A DNA stretch of 64,000 nt from Aristophania vespae (lineage in GTDB: Bacteria; Pseudomonadota; Alphaproteobacteria; Acetobacterales; Acetobacteraceae). The notes under the pieces were generated by a model. The model made no database searches. It saw only the letters and a program-made list of their open reading frames with translations, and was not told where the DNA came from. The stretch covers positions 1,302,001 through 1,366,000 of the forward strand of contig NZ_CP047652.1 of the NCBI RefSeq assembly GCF_009906835.1, written 5' to 3'. Position 1 is the first letter of the stretch. Each line of letters opens with the position of its first letter. The position numbers and the translations under genes are program-made. This document shows, piece by piece, positions 26,783-37,192 of the stretch.

Positions 26783-28617
26783 TCACTGATCTTCGTCAAG
26801 TGCTGGAACCTCTCCACGCTTTAACGCCTCTAGTGCCCTCATACGCGCTAGCACAGTCGGAGGAAAGCTATTTTCTGCATTTGAGCCCCCGAATTTGTTG
26901 AATAAGCGTTTAAAATAGCTTCTGTTACAGCCTGTTGCACTTCTTTTTCAAACTTAGAAAAATTAACCAGACCGTAAAAATGCCACCACGTTTCTGCAAC
27001 CCCAATAGACAGCAAATCTTCTTTCTCTTCTGATGTCTGATGTTGTCTGGGCACATAGACCGATAAAAGCTGAGACATCGCTTTTTCCTGCCCGTGCTCT
27101 ATCATCCAGTTTTGGCAGGAAACGGCATTTAATTCTTCTGCCTGACTCGCCCATTCTAAAAAAAGGGACCGGAACTGAGATAATGTGTCAGGCAAACTCA
27201 ACTGGCAATAAGCCTGCTCAATTTGGGGCAAAATTTCTGGATAAGATAATAATAAAGCCGTCAGGATTTTTAGACGTTCACTGCTGCCCTGCGTTATCGA
27301 ACGCGACGCAGATTTGACGTGATTTGCTCGAGCATTTGAAGATCTGAAATTTCTATTCTCACCTCGGAAATGTGCAAAAAATAAATCTAAAAGTGTTTTT
27401 CTATATTCACTTGCCAAAACCTTATCGGGAATCTGCTGAGATAATTCTATAAGCTTATGCCGAATAGAGGCGCGCTCTTCTGGTCCCAGATGAACTTTGC
27501 CTGCTGTTATTAAGGTAAATAATTCTTCTGCCAAAGGCTGAGCATTTTCTAGGAGATGGGCAAAAGCGCCCCTGCCTTCTCTTTGCACAAGACTATCAGG
27601 ATCATCGCCTTCGCCAAGTCGACAAAAACAAAGTGTTTGCTCAGGCTTAATAAGCGGCAAAGCAAGCTCACATGTTCTTAGTGCAGCTCTTTGCCCGGCA
27701 GCATCACCATCAAGACAAATTATAGGCGCTCTGTCATGGCGCCATAAAAGGGCAAGCTGATCTTCTCCCATGGCTGTGCCTAAAGGGGCGACAGCCCCTC
27801 CAAAACCGGCCTGGTCCAACGCTATAACATCCATATAGCCTTCTACAACAACAAGCTTATCTCCCTTTCTTACAACTTCCGCAGCACGATTGAGATTAAA
27901 TAAAACGCGCTTTTTGGAAAAAAGAAGTGTTTCCGGGCCGTTAACATATTTAGGTTGCCCCTCTCCTATTATACGGCCTCCAAAAGATATGAGCCGCCCC
28001 TTACGATCATGAATAGGAAACATGAGACGGTTAAAAAATAATTCACCGCGTCTATTTCCATGTTCATCATGTCGCAACAGACCTAATTGAGTCAGTTGTT
28101 CGGCTGTTACACCCTCTGGCTTAAGGGCTTCTATTAAAGAACGCCCGTCTCCAGACCACCCTAATCCAAAACGTGTCACCGTTGCTTCTGACACGCCACG
28201 CTTATTTAAATAATCCCGGGCAGCCCGCCCCTGTCGTTCAAATAAATTGTGACGATAATAGGCCTGAACAAGCTCCATGATTTCAACAAGGCTAGCCGTT
28301 TGGCGTGCTTTTTCTTCATAGCGCGGGTCTTCTTGTGGGATATCCAGCCCGACTTCATTTGCCAAACGTTCTACAGCTTCACGAAAATTAAGCCCTTCGC
28401 TCTGCATAATAAAAGAAATGGCATCACCATGAACGCCACATCCATAACAATGGAAGTGATCTTCATAAATATAAAATGAAGGCGTTTTTTCTCCATGAAA
28501 GGGGCAACATATTTTCCAGTTACGCCCTGATCTTACAAGTTTATTCTGCCGTCCGATCAGAGAATATAGGGGCACTCTTTGGCGCAACTCATCAAGAAAA
28601 GCAGGTTCAAAGGCCAT
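26783..28617 (-). CDS. dnaG: DNA primase DnaG, with a one-base frameshift near the C-terminus
   Basis: Synthesises RNA primers at the fork. The N-terminal zinc-binding domain shows CCPFHGEKTPSF and HFHCYGCGVHGDAI, and the TOPRIM core has KLVVVEGYMDVIALDQAGF and CLDGDAAGQRAAL. A DnaB-interacting C-terminal domain follows. As written, the frame ends at 26848 with an odd tail (MQKIAFLRLC). Adding one base to CCCCC at 26886-26890 instead gives SGGSNAENSFPPTVLARMRA and then EALKRGEVPALDEDQ, stopping at 26783, for about 611 residues. That acidic end is typical of alphaproteobacterial primases. rpoD follows about 200 bases downstream, and the stretch between holds no other gene. Confidence 0.95.
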
Positions 28618-28712
28618 GATTATTTTGTACTTTATTTTGATTTAAAATTGAAAAGAAAAGCCCTGCATGTCACAGAATGGGCATTTATATCATTTTTGGG
28701 AAAAAATTTCAT

Positions 28713-29687
28713 ATGATGGAACGTAAAACGGCACTAGGTTTTTTATGCGGTGTAACAGCCGGCGCACTCTGGGGTTATGTCATTTTAGTACCAGCCCTTA
28801 TTCGCCCTTTTACGCCACTACAACTTGCCTGTGTACGCTTTATGTTTTTTGGGCTCATAGCCTCTATAATGGTTATACCTCGTTGGAGAAAAATTTTTAT
28901 CCCTCTTGGAAAACGAGAATGGGGATCTCTGATTTTATTAAGCCTGCTGGGTAATATCATGTATTACCTGTTATTAGGCACCTCCGTGCAGCTCATTGGC
29001 ATTGCCACACCAACGCTTATTGTAGGGTTACTACCAGTCACGGTCACTGTTGTAGGGGCCTTTGAAGACGGCGCCGTTCCCTTGCGTAAATTAATTCCTT
29101 CTATTTTATTGAGCGTGGCAGGTGTGGTCTGCATTACCTGGCATGCCTACCATCTTACTCAAAACTCGCCCCACCATAGCGATGCTATACGTATGATCAT
29201 TGGCCTGCTCTGTGCTGTAGCAGCCTTATTTTGCTGGAGTGCTTACGCCATTAAAAATGCCCGCTGGCTCTGTAGCCTTACCATCACAACACCTTATGAG
29301 TGGAACCTTTTAATTGGCCTGTCTACAGGCGCACTAGCACTCTGCCTTGTTCCCTTTGCCTTTTTCTGGCAGACCTCACTACCTTTTAGCGCCATATCTC
29401 CAAAAGATTGGAGCTGGTTTCTACCGATTGCTTTTTCGGCAGCTCTGGTAGGCTCTATTTTGGGCAATGCCTGCTGGAATAAAATGAGCCAGATTTTACC
29501 TCTAACTATGGTGGGACAAATGCTTCTTTTTGAAACAATTTTTGCCCTTATTTATGGTTTCCTCTATGAGCAAAGAGTACCAACACCATTGGAAAGTCTA
29601 GCCATTATTTTAGTGAGCGCCAGTGTCATCACCTGTATGCACGCTCACCGCAAACCTAAGAAATTTACAACTGAAGGGCATGGATAA
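28713..29687 (+). CDS. DMT-superfamily permease (EamA/RhaT-like)
   Basis: 324 residues from ATG at 28713 (28716 or an upstream 28677 are possible; none has a strong ribosome binding site). About ten hydrophobic helices are visible as two EamA repeats: ALGFLCGVTAGALWGYVIL starts the first, and IIGLLCAVAALFCWSAYAIK starts the second, each with the GxxxALxWG/S-type beginning. The family exports or imports small metabolites such as amino acids or sugars across the inner membrane; the substrate cannot be told. It is divergent from dnaG and convergent with the YqeY-like gene, and stands alone. Confidence 0.8.
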   Translation: MMERKTALGFLCGVTAGALWGYVILVPALIRPFTPLQLACVRFMFFGLIASIMVIPRWRKIFIPLGKREWGSLILLSLLGNIMYYLLLGTSVQLIGIATPTLIVGLLPVTVTVVGAFEDGAVPLRKLIPSILLSVAGVVCITWHAYHLTQNSPHHSDAIRMIIGLLCAVAALFCWSAYAIKNARWLCSLTITTPYEWNLLIGLSTGALALCLVPFAFFWQTSLPFSAISPKDWSWFLPIAFSAALVGSILGNACWNKMSQILPLTMVGQMLLFETIFALIYGFLYEQRVPTPLESLAIILVSASVITCMHAHRKPKKFTTEGHG

Positions 29688-29744
29688 ACATCCATGCCTT
29701 CAACGAGTAAGGCTATATCAGGTTAACTCTAAAACCTAATATAT

Positions 29745-30197
29745 TTAGCCTAAGCGTTTTTTTACTAAAGCACTGGCCTTAGCTGGGTCTAAGGTTGCAC
29801 CAAAACGATCTTTGAGCGCAGCCATCACACGGCCCATATCTTTCATGCTGCTGGCACCTAATTGGGTGATCGTTTTCTCAATTTCTTCAGAAAGCGTCTT
29901 TTCATCCAATTCTGGTGGCAGATAATGGCGGATCATATTAATCTCACCCTCTTCTTTTTCTGCAAGCTCAGGACGGCCCCCTTTGATGTAAAGCGCAACT
30001 GACTCAGTGCGTGACTTAATCATGGAGCGTAAAGCTGAGAGAATGTCATCGTCACTCACTTCGGCTTTGTTAGCACGCGCAGCAACATCAAGATCTTTTA
30101 TCTTGGCTGTAATACCACGTAATTGTGCAACTTTCTCTGACTGACCAGCTTTCATGGCGGCCTTGAGATCATCCATAATTTGATTACGTATACTCAT
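29745..30197 (-). CDS. GatB/YqeY domain-containing protein
   Basis: 150 residues from ATG at 30197, chosen because AGGAG lies six bases upstream; the frame extends to 30245 but without such support. YqeY proteins resemble the tail domain of GatB in the tRNA-dependent amidotransferase; they may take part in aminoacyl-tRNA metabolism but the role is not settled. Typical parts are KAAMKAGQSEKVAQLRGITA, SDDDILSALRSMIKSR and EKEEGEINMIRHYLPPELDE. It lies divergent from carA with 210 bases between, which contain three TGGGAA/TTCCCA-type sites. In many alphaproteobacteria yqeY, carA and carB are neighbours, as here. Confidence 0.9.
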   Translation of the reverse strand: MSIRNQIMDDLKAAMKAGQSEKVAQLRGITAKIKDLDVAARANKAEVSDDDILSALRSMIKSRTESVALYIKGGRPELAEKEEGEINMIRHYLPPELDEKTLSEEIEKTITQLGASSMKDMGRVMAALKDRFGATLDPAKASALVKKRLG

Positions 30198-30212
30198 AAC
30201 AGCTCCTATAAT

Positions 30213-30227
30213 TTGGGTGGTTTCCCA
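30213..30227. promoter_or_regulatory. Candidate operator site 1 (TGGG-TTTCCCA half-palindrome)
   Basis: TTGGGTGGTTTCCCA lies just upstream of the YqeY-like start. The right half TTTCCCA is identical to that of site 2; the left half has only TGGG. Function is inferred from repetition in one intergenic region. Confidence 0.4.
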
Positions 30228-30283
30228 TAAGTCATTGTTTATCAAAGTTCGTTATAGGGCAAAAACTGCTTTAAGGAAAAATA

Positions 30284-30300
30284 TGGGAAATTTTTTCCCA
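30284..30300. promoter_or_regulatory. Candidate operator site 2 (perfect palindrome)
   Basis: TGGGAAATTTTTTCCCA: seven-base perfect arms TGGGAAA / TTTCCCA around three T. It lies in the middle of the yqeY-carA divergent region, 108 bases before the HTH-carA start, a place fitting a repressor site. The adjacent helix-turn-helix domain is a candidate binder. Confidence 0.5.
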
Positions 30301-30332
30301 AATTAAATAAATGCAAGTTTCGAAATTAATAG

Positions 30333-30347
30333 CGGAAAAAACTTCCC
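30333..30347. promoter_or_regulatory. Candidate operator site 3 (GGAA-TTCC)
   Basis: CGGAAAAAACTTCCCA, with GGAA / TTCC arms, followed by TA, so TTCCCATA recurs as in site 1 and, inverted, in site 2. It is 60 bases before the HTH-carA start. Confidence 0.4.
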
Positions 30348-30407
30348 ATATTGCAGAATGTTACCTATATTAGGCTAAGATAAACCGGCATCGGCACGGA
30401 GCATATC

Positions 30408-31805
30408 ATGAATATTGATAGTCTAATCAAAAAAGCTGGCGGGACAACACGTATTGCCCACCTTACAGGAGTGGGGAGCGAAGCTGTCCGAAAATGGCGC
30501 CAAGCGGGTACTATTCCCACAAAGCACTGGCCAGCTTTGCTCAACGTGCCTGGTATTACTTTAAATGACCTGAACGCTTCTCCTTCTGGGAATTCAAAAA
30601 TGTCAGATAACCACCCACAGCAGCCTCCTGGCGCAAATGCCGCTCTTGTCTTAGCAGATGGCTCAGTCTTTTGGGGGCGGGGCTTTGGTGCCCATAATGA
30701 TGGCGCTGTGGGAGAGCTCTGTTTCTGCACCGGAATGACAGGCTATCAGGAAACTCTGACAGACCCTTCATTTGCAGGGCAAATCGTTACTTTTACCTTC
30801 CCTCATATCGGCAATGTCGGCACGAATGATGAAGATGACGAAGCTCCCAAAATGGCAGCATTAGGTGCCGTTGTAAAAGAAGATGTCACAGCCCCAGCCA
30901 ACTGGCGCGCTCATCAATCCTTACAAAGCTGGCTTGAAAATCAGGGTAAGAGCGGTATTAGCGGCATAGATACGCGCGCAATCACACGTATTTTGCGCGA
31001 CCAAGGACCACAAACAGCTGTCCTGGCTTTTCCAGCTAAAGGGCCTATAGACTTAGATAATCTTCTGGAAAAAGCCCGCACTTGGCCAGGACTCGAAGGG
31101 ATGGATCTGGCTAAAAGCGTTGCGCAAAAAGCCCGCACCTGGGACAAAAGCGTCTGGCAGGATACACGCCCTGCTCGCAGTGCAAAAAGACGCGTTGTAG
31201 CCATTGATTATGGTGCAAAAGATAACATCTTACGCTGCTTGGTTAGTGCAGGATGCGACGTTCATGTACTCCCTGCTACAGCGACGGGAAAAGACATTCT
31301 AGACCTTAAGCCAGAAGGCGTTTTTCTCTCTAACGGCCCGGGAGACCCTGCAGCTACAGCAACATATGCCGTCGAGGCTATTCAGGCTGTACTTGATGCG
31401 GATATTCCGCTTTTTGGTATCTGTTTGGGGCACCAGCTTCTTGCTCTCGCCTTGGGTGGTAAAACCTATAAACTGGAACAAGGACATCGCGGGGCTAATC
31501 AGCCCGTTAAAGATCTTACAACCGGCAAAGTAGAAATTACCAGTCAAAATCACGGCTTTGCCGTTGATGAAAAATCTCTCCCTGATGACGTAAAAGTCAC
31601 TCATATCAGCCTTTTTGACGGCTCTAATGAGGGCATTGCCTCGTTGAAAAAACAGGCATTTTCTGTCCAATATCATCCAGAAGCCAGCCCTGGGCCAAGC
31701 GATAGCTTTTATCTGTTTGAACGCTTTGTCGAGATGATGGATAAGCGCGCTGAAAAAAATAACTCTTCCTCAAATGCGTCACAATCTCACGCAGTAGGAG
31801 CTTAA
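30408..31805 (+). CDS. carA: Carbamoyl-phosphate synthase small subunit with in-frame N-terminal helix-turn-helix domain
   Basis: The full frame encodes 465 residues. Residues 65-465 are ordinary CarA, the glutamine amidotransferase that feeds ammonia to CarB for pyrimidine and arginine synthesis: [46 protein letters not shown], the catalytic [13 protein letters not shown] and [10 protein letters not shown]. Residues 1-64 are a Cro/YdaS-like helix-turn-helix ([20 protein letters not shown]) not normal in CarA. The upstream ATG has GGAG six bases before it; the internal ATG at 30600 would give standard CarA with a weaker GGGA eight bases before. If one G is missing from GGG at 30588-30590, the HTH would instead be a separate gene ending just inside the carA start. 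So fusion or artefact is open. carB follows after 4 bases. Confidence 0.93.
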   Translation: MNIDSLIKKAGGTTRIAHLTGVGSEAVRKWRQAGTIPTKHWPALLNVPGITLNDLNASPSGNSKMSDNHPQQPPGANAALVLADGSVFWGRGFGAHNDGAVGELCFCTGMTGYQETLTDPSFAGQIVTFTFPHIGNVGTNDEDDEAPKMAALGAVVKEDVTAPANWRAHQSLQSWLENQGKSGISGIDTRAITRILRDQGPQTAVLAFPAKGPIDLDNLLEKARTWPGLEGMDLAKSVAQKARTWDKSVWQDTRPARSAKRRVVAIDYGAKDNILRCLVSAGCDVHVLPATATGKDILDLKPEGVFLSNGPGDPAATATYAVEAIQAVLDADIPLFGICLGHQLLALALGGKTYKLEQGHRGANQPVKDLTTGKVEITSQNHGFAVDEKSLPDDVKVTHISLFDGSNEGIASLKKQAFSVQYHPEASPGPSDSFYLFERFVEMMDKRAEKNNSSSNASQSHAVGA

Positions 31806-31809
31806 ACCC

Positions 31810-34800
31810 ATGCCTAAACGCACAGATATCCGCTCTATTCTCATAATCGGTGCTGGCCCTATCGTTATTGGGCAAGCTTGTGAGTTTGACTATTCTGGCG
31901 CCCAAGCCTGTAAAGCCCTTAAAGAGGAAGGCTACCGGGTTATTTTGCTAAACTCCAACCCCGCAACGATCATGACTGATCCGGATTTGGCAGATGCAAC
32001 ATATATTGAGCCTATTACACCGGAATTTGTTGAACGCATTATCCTTAAAGAAAAGCCCGATGCTGTCTTGCCAACAATGGGCGGACAAACAGCTTTAAAC
32101 GCCGCTATGGCGCTCGATAAATCTGGCTTTTTAGCAAAACATAATGTCGAGCTTATTGGTGCCCGTGCTGACGTTATTGACCGCGCCGAAGACCGACAGA
32201 AATTCCGCGAAACAATGGATGCGATTGGCATTGAAAGCCCACGGAGTGCAATCGCTCACTCCCTGGACGAAGCCCGCGAAGCTTTAAATCATATCGGCCT
32301 CCCAACCATTATTCGCCCTTCTTTTACTATGGGTGGTTCTGGTGGCGGTATTGCCTATAATAAAGAAGAATTCGATCAGATCGTTCTTTCTGGGCTTGAT
32401 GCCTCTCCCACGACAGAAGTTTTGATTGAAGAATCAATCATAGGCTGGAAAGAATTTGAGATGGAAGTCGTCCGCGATGTAGCGGATAACTGCATCATTG
32501 TCTGTTCCATTGAAAATATTGATCCGATGGGCATTCATACAGGTGATTCAATCACCGTTGCACCTGCCCTTACCCTGACTGATAAAGAATATCAGCGCAT
32601 GCGTGACGCTTCTATCGCCTGTCTAAGGGCGATTGGCGTTGAAACAGGGGGGTCAAACGTTCAGTTTGGCGTTAACCCCAAAGATGGCCGCATGGTTGTT
32701 ATTGAGATGAATCCTCGCGTCTCTCGTTCTTCCGCTCTGGCCTCAAAAGCAACCGGGTTCCCCATTGCAAAAATTGCAGCAAAACTCGCGGTTGGCTATA
32801 CTCTCGATGAATTGAAAAACGACATTACCAAAACGACGCCGGCCAGCTTTGAGCCGACGATCGATTATGTCGTTACTAAAATCCCACGTTTTACGTTTGA
32901 AAAATTCCCCAGCACACCCGCCCTTCTCTCCACCTCTATGAAATCTGTGGGAGAAGCTATGTCTGTTGGACGTAGTTTTGCTGAATCACTGCAAAAGGGT
33001 CTGCGCTCAATGGAAACCGGGCTAACAGGGTTAGATCCTGTGCCCGCTCCTGGTGATGGCTCACACGAAGCTTATAAAGCTGCACTCTCTGAACCACGGC
33101 CTGAGCGTATTTTAATGGTCGCTCAAGCATTTCGTGCAGGGCTAAGCCTGGAAGACATACAGGAAGCATGTTTGTTTGAACCTTGGTTCCTGCGCCAAAT
33201 AGAAGCCCTCATTGCAACTGAACGTGCAATTGAATCAAAAGGCTTACCTCAAGATGCCATTTCTTTAAGACAATTAAAGGCACAAGGCTTTTCTGACCGT
33301 CAGTTAGCACGCTTAAGTGGAAAGAGCGTAAAAGATATCGTTGCCTTACGCGAAAGACTGGAAGTCCATCCTGTCTATCGCCGGATTGACACATGCGCTG
33401 CTGAATTCGCCTCTGACACACCTTATCTTTATTCTACTTATGAAGGTGGCTTTGGTACGCCAGAGTGTGAAAGCCAACCAACAGAGGCCGATAAAATCGT
33501 TATTTTAGGCGGTGGTCCCAACCGTATTGGTCAGGGCATCGAATTTGATTATTGCTGTGTTCATGCGGCCTACGCCCTGCGTGAAGCTGGCTTTGAAACA
33601 ATCATGGTGAATTGTAACCCTGAAACTGTTTCAACTGACTATGACACATCTGACCGGCTTTATTTTGAGCCATTAACGGCTGAAGATGTTATTGCCCTTG
33701 TCCGCGCAGAAATGGCTAAAGGACGGGTTTTAGGCTGTATTGTGCAATATGGCGGCCAGACGCCTCTAAAATTATCTCGTGCTCTAGAAGATGCTGGAAT
33801 CACTCTTCTTGGCACTCCTGCCGACGCGATTGATCGTGCCGAAGACAGAGAGCGCTTCCAGGCAATGTTGCGTAAATTAGGCTTGCGTCAGCCTCATAAC
33901 GGTATTGCACGCACCCCTGATGAAGCCCTGAAAATTGCCAAAGACGTTGGCTATCCTGTCGTAGCACGCCCCTCCTACGTTTTAGGTGGCCGTGCTATGG
34001 AAATTGTATTCGATCAAGCTGGTCTGACCAATTACCTCAATACGGTGCTCCGCCAGGCTGGCGAAGATATTTCGACGGGACCAATTTTACTTGATCACTA
34101 CCTTAATGATGCTATTGAGGCTGACGTCGACTGCATTGCCGATGGTGAAACTGTTTTTGTCGCAGGTGTGATGGAGCATATTGAAGAAGCAGGCATACAT
34201 TCCGGTGACTCAGCCTGTTCTCTTCCACCTTATACACTCTCCCCCGCTTTGGTGAGTGAGTTACGCTCACAAACAGAGGCTATGGCAAAAGAACTTGGCA
34301 TTCGTGGCCTAATGAATGTTCAGTTTGCTATAAAAAACGAAGAAATTTTTGTTTTAGAAGTAAATCCTCGCGCCTCTCGCACTGTGCCATTCGTTGCTAA
34401 GGCAACGGGAGTTCCTGTTGCCAAAATTGGTGCACGCATCATGGCAGGAAGTAAACTCTCAGAGTTTAACCTGACTGATCGCCATATTGTGCCCCATGTC
34501 GCGGTTAAAGAGGCCGTTTTCCCCTTTAATCGTTTTTCTGGAGTGGATGTGATTTTAGGGCCTGAAATGCGTTCAACAGGCGAAGTCATGGGGCTTGATA
34601 CCAGCTTTGAAATGGCTTTTGCGAAATCACAATTAGCTGCGGGTGTTAATCTGCCACGTCAGGGAACGGTTTTCTTATCAGTTCGTGAAAATGATAAAGT
34701 CCACGTACAGCCTTTAGCACGCAAACTGACGGAAATGGGCTTTAAAATTATGGCAACCAGAGGCACAGCTACACGCCTGCAAGAGGCAGGAATTGAAGTA

Positions 34801-35064
34801 TCAATTACCAATAAGGTAATTGAGCGGCGCCCTCATTGCGTAGATGCCATCCGCTCAGGTGATGTCCAAATGGTGATTAACACATCTCAGGGAGGACAAT
34901 CCGCCCGAGATAGTTTTGATATTCGCCGCTCAGCACTTACAATGGGTATTCCACATTATACAACCATTGCAGGAGCAAGAGCTGCCATTTACGCTATTTC
35001 AGCCCTGAAAAATGGTGAAGCCAGAGTAGCTCCCCTCCAATCCTATTTTGGTGAATCCTTTTAA
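31810..35064 (+). CDS. carB: Carbamoyl-phosphate synthase large subunit
   Basis: 1084 residues, the normal size. It joins bicarbonate, ammonia from CarA and two ATP to carbamoyl phosphate. Two homologous ATP-grasp halves are clear: the first with [31 protein letters not shown] and [20 protein letters not shown]; the second with [38 protein letters not shown] and [19 protein letters not shown]. The last 140 or so residues are the allosteric MGS-like domain ([19 protein letters not shown]). It directly follows carA and is closed by a strong terminator at 35132. Confidence 0.98.
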   Translation: MPKRTDIRSILIIGAGPIVIGQACEFDYSGAQACKALKEEGYRVILLNSNPATIMTDPDLADATYIEPITPEFVERIILKEKPDAVLPTMGGQTALNAAMALDKSGFLAKHNVELIGARADVIDRAEDRQKFRETMDAIGIESPRSAIAHSLDEAREALNHIGLPTIIRPSFTMGGSGGGIAYNKEEFDQIVLSGLDASPTTEVLIEESIIGWKEFEMEVVRDVADNCIIVCSIENIDPMGIHTGDSITVAPALTLTDKEYQRMRDASIACLRAIGVETGGSNVQFGVNPKDGRMVVIEMNPRVSRSSALASKATGFPIAKIAAKLAVGYTLDELKNDITKTTPASFEPTIDYVVTKIPRFTFEKFPSTPALLSTSMKSVGEAMSVGRSFAESLQKGLRSMETGLTGLDPVPAPGDGSHEAYKAALSEPRPERILMVAQAFRAGLSLEDIQEACLFEPWFLRQIEALIATERAIESKGLPQDAISLRQLKAQGFSDRQLARLSGKSVKDIVALRERLEVHPVYRRIDTCAAEFASDTPYLYSTYEGGFGTPECESQPTEADKIVILGGGPNRIGQGIEFDYCCVHAAYALREAGFETIMVNCNPETVSTDYDTSDRLYFEPLTAEDVIALVRAEMAKGRVLGCIVQYGGQTPLKLSRALEDAGITLLGTPADAIDRAEDRERFQAMLRKLGLRQPHNGIARTPDEALKIAKDVGYPVVARPSYVLGGRAMEIVFDQAGLTNYLNTVLRQAGEDISTGPILLDHYLNDAIEADVDCIADGETVFVAGVMEHIEEAGIHSGDSACSLPPYTLSPALVSELRSQTEAMAKELGIRGLMNVQFAIKNEEIFVLEVNPRASRTVPFVAKATGVPVAKIGARIMAGSKLSEFNLTDRHIVPHVAVKEAVFPFNRFSGVDVILGPEMRSTGEVMGLDTSFEMAFAKSQLAAGVNLPRQGTVFLSVRENDKVHVQPLARKLTEMGFKIMATRGTATRLQEAGIEVSITNKVIERRPHCVDAIRSGDVQMVINTSQGGQSARDSFDIRRSALTMGIPHYTTIAGARAAIYAISALKNGEARVAPLQSYFGESF

Positions 35065-35131
35065 ATTAATTTCAAAACTTGCAGGTTAAGCAATCTGCTG
35101 TATCCTGTTATTTGAATCTGCATGAAACTCG

Positions 35132-35169
35132 TTCCCCCTCCTTAATTTATTGAGGGGGAAGGTTTTTTT
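35132..35169 (+). terminator. Rho-independent terminator after carB
   Basis: Perfect nine-base stem TTCCCCCTC / GAGGGGGAA with an eleven-base loop, then GG and seven T. It ends the carAB transcript about 70 bases after the carB stop; greA starts 42 bases beyond. Confidence 0.92.
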
Positions 35170-35210
35170 GTGTTTTGAGCTTAATTTTTTTCTTTTTCTG
35201 GGGAAAAATC

Positions 35211-35684
35211 GTGCAAAAGAGTCCAATGACCGCACAAGGACTTCAACGTCTAGAAGATGAGCTACGTCGCCTAAAGACAGAGGATCGTCCTGCTGTAATT
35301 CGAGCTATTGCCGAAGCCCGAGCACATGGAGATCTTTCTGAAAATGCAGAATATCATGCTGCTCGCGATCGACAATCATTTATTGAAGGCCGCGTATTAG
35401 AGCTTGAATCTCTAATCTCTACAGCCGAAGTGATCGATCCTTCGACTCTTTCGGGTAATCGTGTCCAATTTGGTGCCTTGATCAAATTAGTCGATGAAGA
35501 AACTGATAAAGAAAGTTCTTATCAAATTGTCGGCGTTCACGAGGCTGATATTAAAGAAAAACGCCTTTCTATTTCTTCACCTCTTGCCAAGGCTTTAATT
35601 GGAAAAGAAGTTGGTGATACAGTTTCCGTACCGGCACCAGGTGGTGACCGGACTTATGAAATCCTGGAAGTAATATACCGATAA
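35211..35684 (+). CDS. greA: Transcription elongation factor GreA
   Basis: 157 residues from GTG at 35211, chosen because [20 protein letters not shown] matches the usual GreA start and GGGG lies about seven bases upstream; the frame runs on to 35175 without a better start. GreA enters the secondary channel of RNA polymerase and stimulates cleavage of backtracked transcripts. The N-terminal coiled coil contains [20 protein letters not shown] with the conserved D/E tip residues, and the C-terminal FKBP-like domain contains [20 protein letters not shown]. Its TAA overlaps the ATG of ilvA, so the two are co-transcribed. Confidence 0.95.
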   Translation: MQKSPMTAQGLQRLEDELRRLKTEDRPAVIRAIAEARAHGDLSENAEYHAARDRQSFIEGRVLELESLISTAEVIDPSTLSGNRVQFGALIKLVDEETDKESSYQIVGVHEADIKEKRLSISSPLAKALIGKEVGDTVSVPAPGGDRTYEILEVIYR

Positions 35685-36904
35685 TGACTGTATCTGCTCC
35701 TCACACCCCCATAAGCCTTGATGATGTTTTTGCAGCCCAAAAGCGTATTGCTGCTACAATTACAAAAACACCAACAATTAGAAATGTTGCTTTATCACGG
35801 TTAACCGGAGCAGATATTACCCTGAAATTGGAAAATATTCAGGCTATTGGGTCTTTTAAAGAAAGGGGAGCAGCCAATCGCATTGCCCTCCTGACTTCTG
35901 AAGAAAAAAAACGCGGTGTTATTACGGTTTCTGCCGGTAATCACGCACAGGGTGTTGCTCGTCAGGCAAGCCTTATAGGGCTGGATGCCACCATTGTAAT
36001 GCCACGCTTTACTCCTGCTACAAAAGTTGGCGCGACTAGAGGTTGGGGCGCAAACGTTGTTTTAGCAGGAGAAAATTTTGACGAAGCCTGCGCCACAGCG
36101 GAAGAGATACGCCAAAAAGAAGGGCGAATCTTTATTCATCCTTTTAATGACCCTGCTGTTATGGCCGGTCAAGGAACATGCGCGTTAGAACTCATAAAAG
36201 ACGAACCTGACCTTGATGCTGTTATCGTCCCTATTGGCGGTGGCGGATTAATGGCTGGTTTTATCACCGTGTTTAAAGCCCTTAGCCCCAAAACAAAAAT
36301 CTACGGTGTGCAGGTTGCTTCTTATTCTCCCTTTGGGAATTATCCAGGCCCTCTGCGTTCAGCAAAAGGTGGCTCAACCCTGGCTGAAGGTATTGCTGTT
36401 GTACAACCTGGCGATTTATGCATTCCCATTATAGAAAACCAGCTAGAAGCTGTATTTGTTGTTGACGAGCTTCAAATAGAAAGTGCAATAACCACATTAG
36501 CTGAAAAAGCCCGTCAAGTATGTGAAGGTGCTGGTGCAGCGCCATTAGCAGGTCTTTTAGCCAATAAGGCTCTCTTTGAAGGAAAAAAAGTCGCTCTTCC
36601 CCTTTCGGGAGGAAATATTAATGCGCGTATTCTCTCTCACGTTATTTTACGATCACTTTTGCGAGAGGGACGCATTTTAAGACTTATTTTCCAAATACCT
36701 GACAGACCTGGGCTTTTGGCTGATATTTCAAAACGAATTGGTGATTATGGTGGCAACATCATTGAGGTTTCTCATCACCGTCTTTTTGCCGCCCCGTCTG
36801 TACAGACAGCCGAACTGGTCGTGATGATTGAAGCCCGTGATACTGATCACGCAAGGGATATAGAAGCTGAACTTTCCCGCCATTTTAACGTGACGAGAGA
36901 ATAA
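35684..36904 (+). CDS. ilvA: Threonine ammonia-lyase (threonine deaminase) with C-terminal ACT domain
   Basis: 406 residues. This PLP enzyme deaminates threonine to 2-oxobutanoate, the first step toward isoleucine. The PLP lysine lies in AIGSFKERGAANRI, the substrate-binding loop is SAGNHAQGVARQA, and the phosphate-binding glycine loop is PIGGGGLMAGFI. Residues about 325-406 form one ACT domain (RLIFQIPDRPGLLADISKRI), as in the short IlvA/TdcB-ACT type, not the two-ACT enterobacterial IlvA. It overlaps the greA stop by one base (TAATG) and is followed by a strong terminator. A catabolic role cannot be excluded. Confidence 0.92.
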   Translation: MTVSAPHTPISLDDVFAAQKRIAATITKTPTIRNVALSRLTGADITLKLENIQAIGSFKERGAANRIALLTSEEKKRGVITVSAGNHAQGVARQASLIGLDATIVMPRFTPATKVGATRGWGANVVLAGENFDEACATAEEIRQKEGRIFIHPFNDPAVMAGQGTCALELIKDEPDLDAVIVPIGGGGLMAGFITVFKALSPKTKIYGVQVASYSPFGNYPGPLRSAKGGSTLAEGIAVVQPGDLCIPIIENQLEAVFVVDELQIESAITTLAEKARQVCEGAGAAPLAGLLANKALFEGKKVALPLSGGNINARILSHVILRSLLREGRILRLIFQIPDRPGLLADISKRIGDYGGNIIEVSHHRLFAAPSVQTAELVVMIEARDTDHARDIEAELSRHFNVTRE

Positions 36905-36987
36905 CCTGTTCAAGAAAAGGTTTAATTTTTTTCGGCAGGTAAAGCCCTGTATTTACATCATCTTTTGTGAAAATTTTGTCCCATCTT

Positions 36988-37034
36988 AGCGCCCGGACCC
37001 CCTATTTAAAAAGGGTCTTTAGGGCGCTTTTTTC
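36988..37034 (+). terminator. Rho-independent terminator after greA-ilvA
   Basis: Long hairpin with outer stem AGCGCCC / GGGCGCT and inner stem ACCC / GGGT, then a run of T. It separates ilvA from the pnt operon. Confidence 0.9.
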
Positions 37035-37055
37035 AGGCACATCTAAAAATATAAT

Positions 37056-37069
37056 TTGATTCATATCAA
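37056..37069. promoter_or_regulatory. Perfect FNR-type binding box upstream of the pnt operon
   Basis: TTGATTCATATCAA is an exact match to the FNR/ANR consensus TTGAT-N4-ATCAA. It lies 124 bases before the pntAA start and after the ilvA terminator, so it can only serve the pnt operon. This implies control of transhydrogenase by an oxygen- or redox-sensing FNR-family factor, whose gene is not in the window. Confidence 0.7.
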
Positions 37070-37192
37070 TGCAACTTTCATGATATAAGCTTGTCATTGG
37101 AAAATTGAGATAATTGTAGGGGAAAGCTGCTTTTTATACTTTATTTACTCAGCTTTTCCTCTTCTTTATACCTCCTAGACTGGAGAAAGAAT

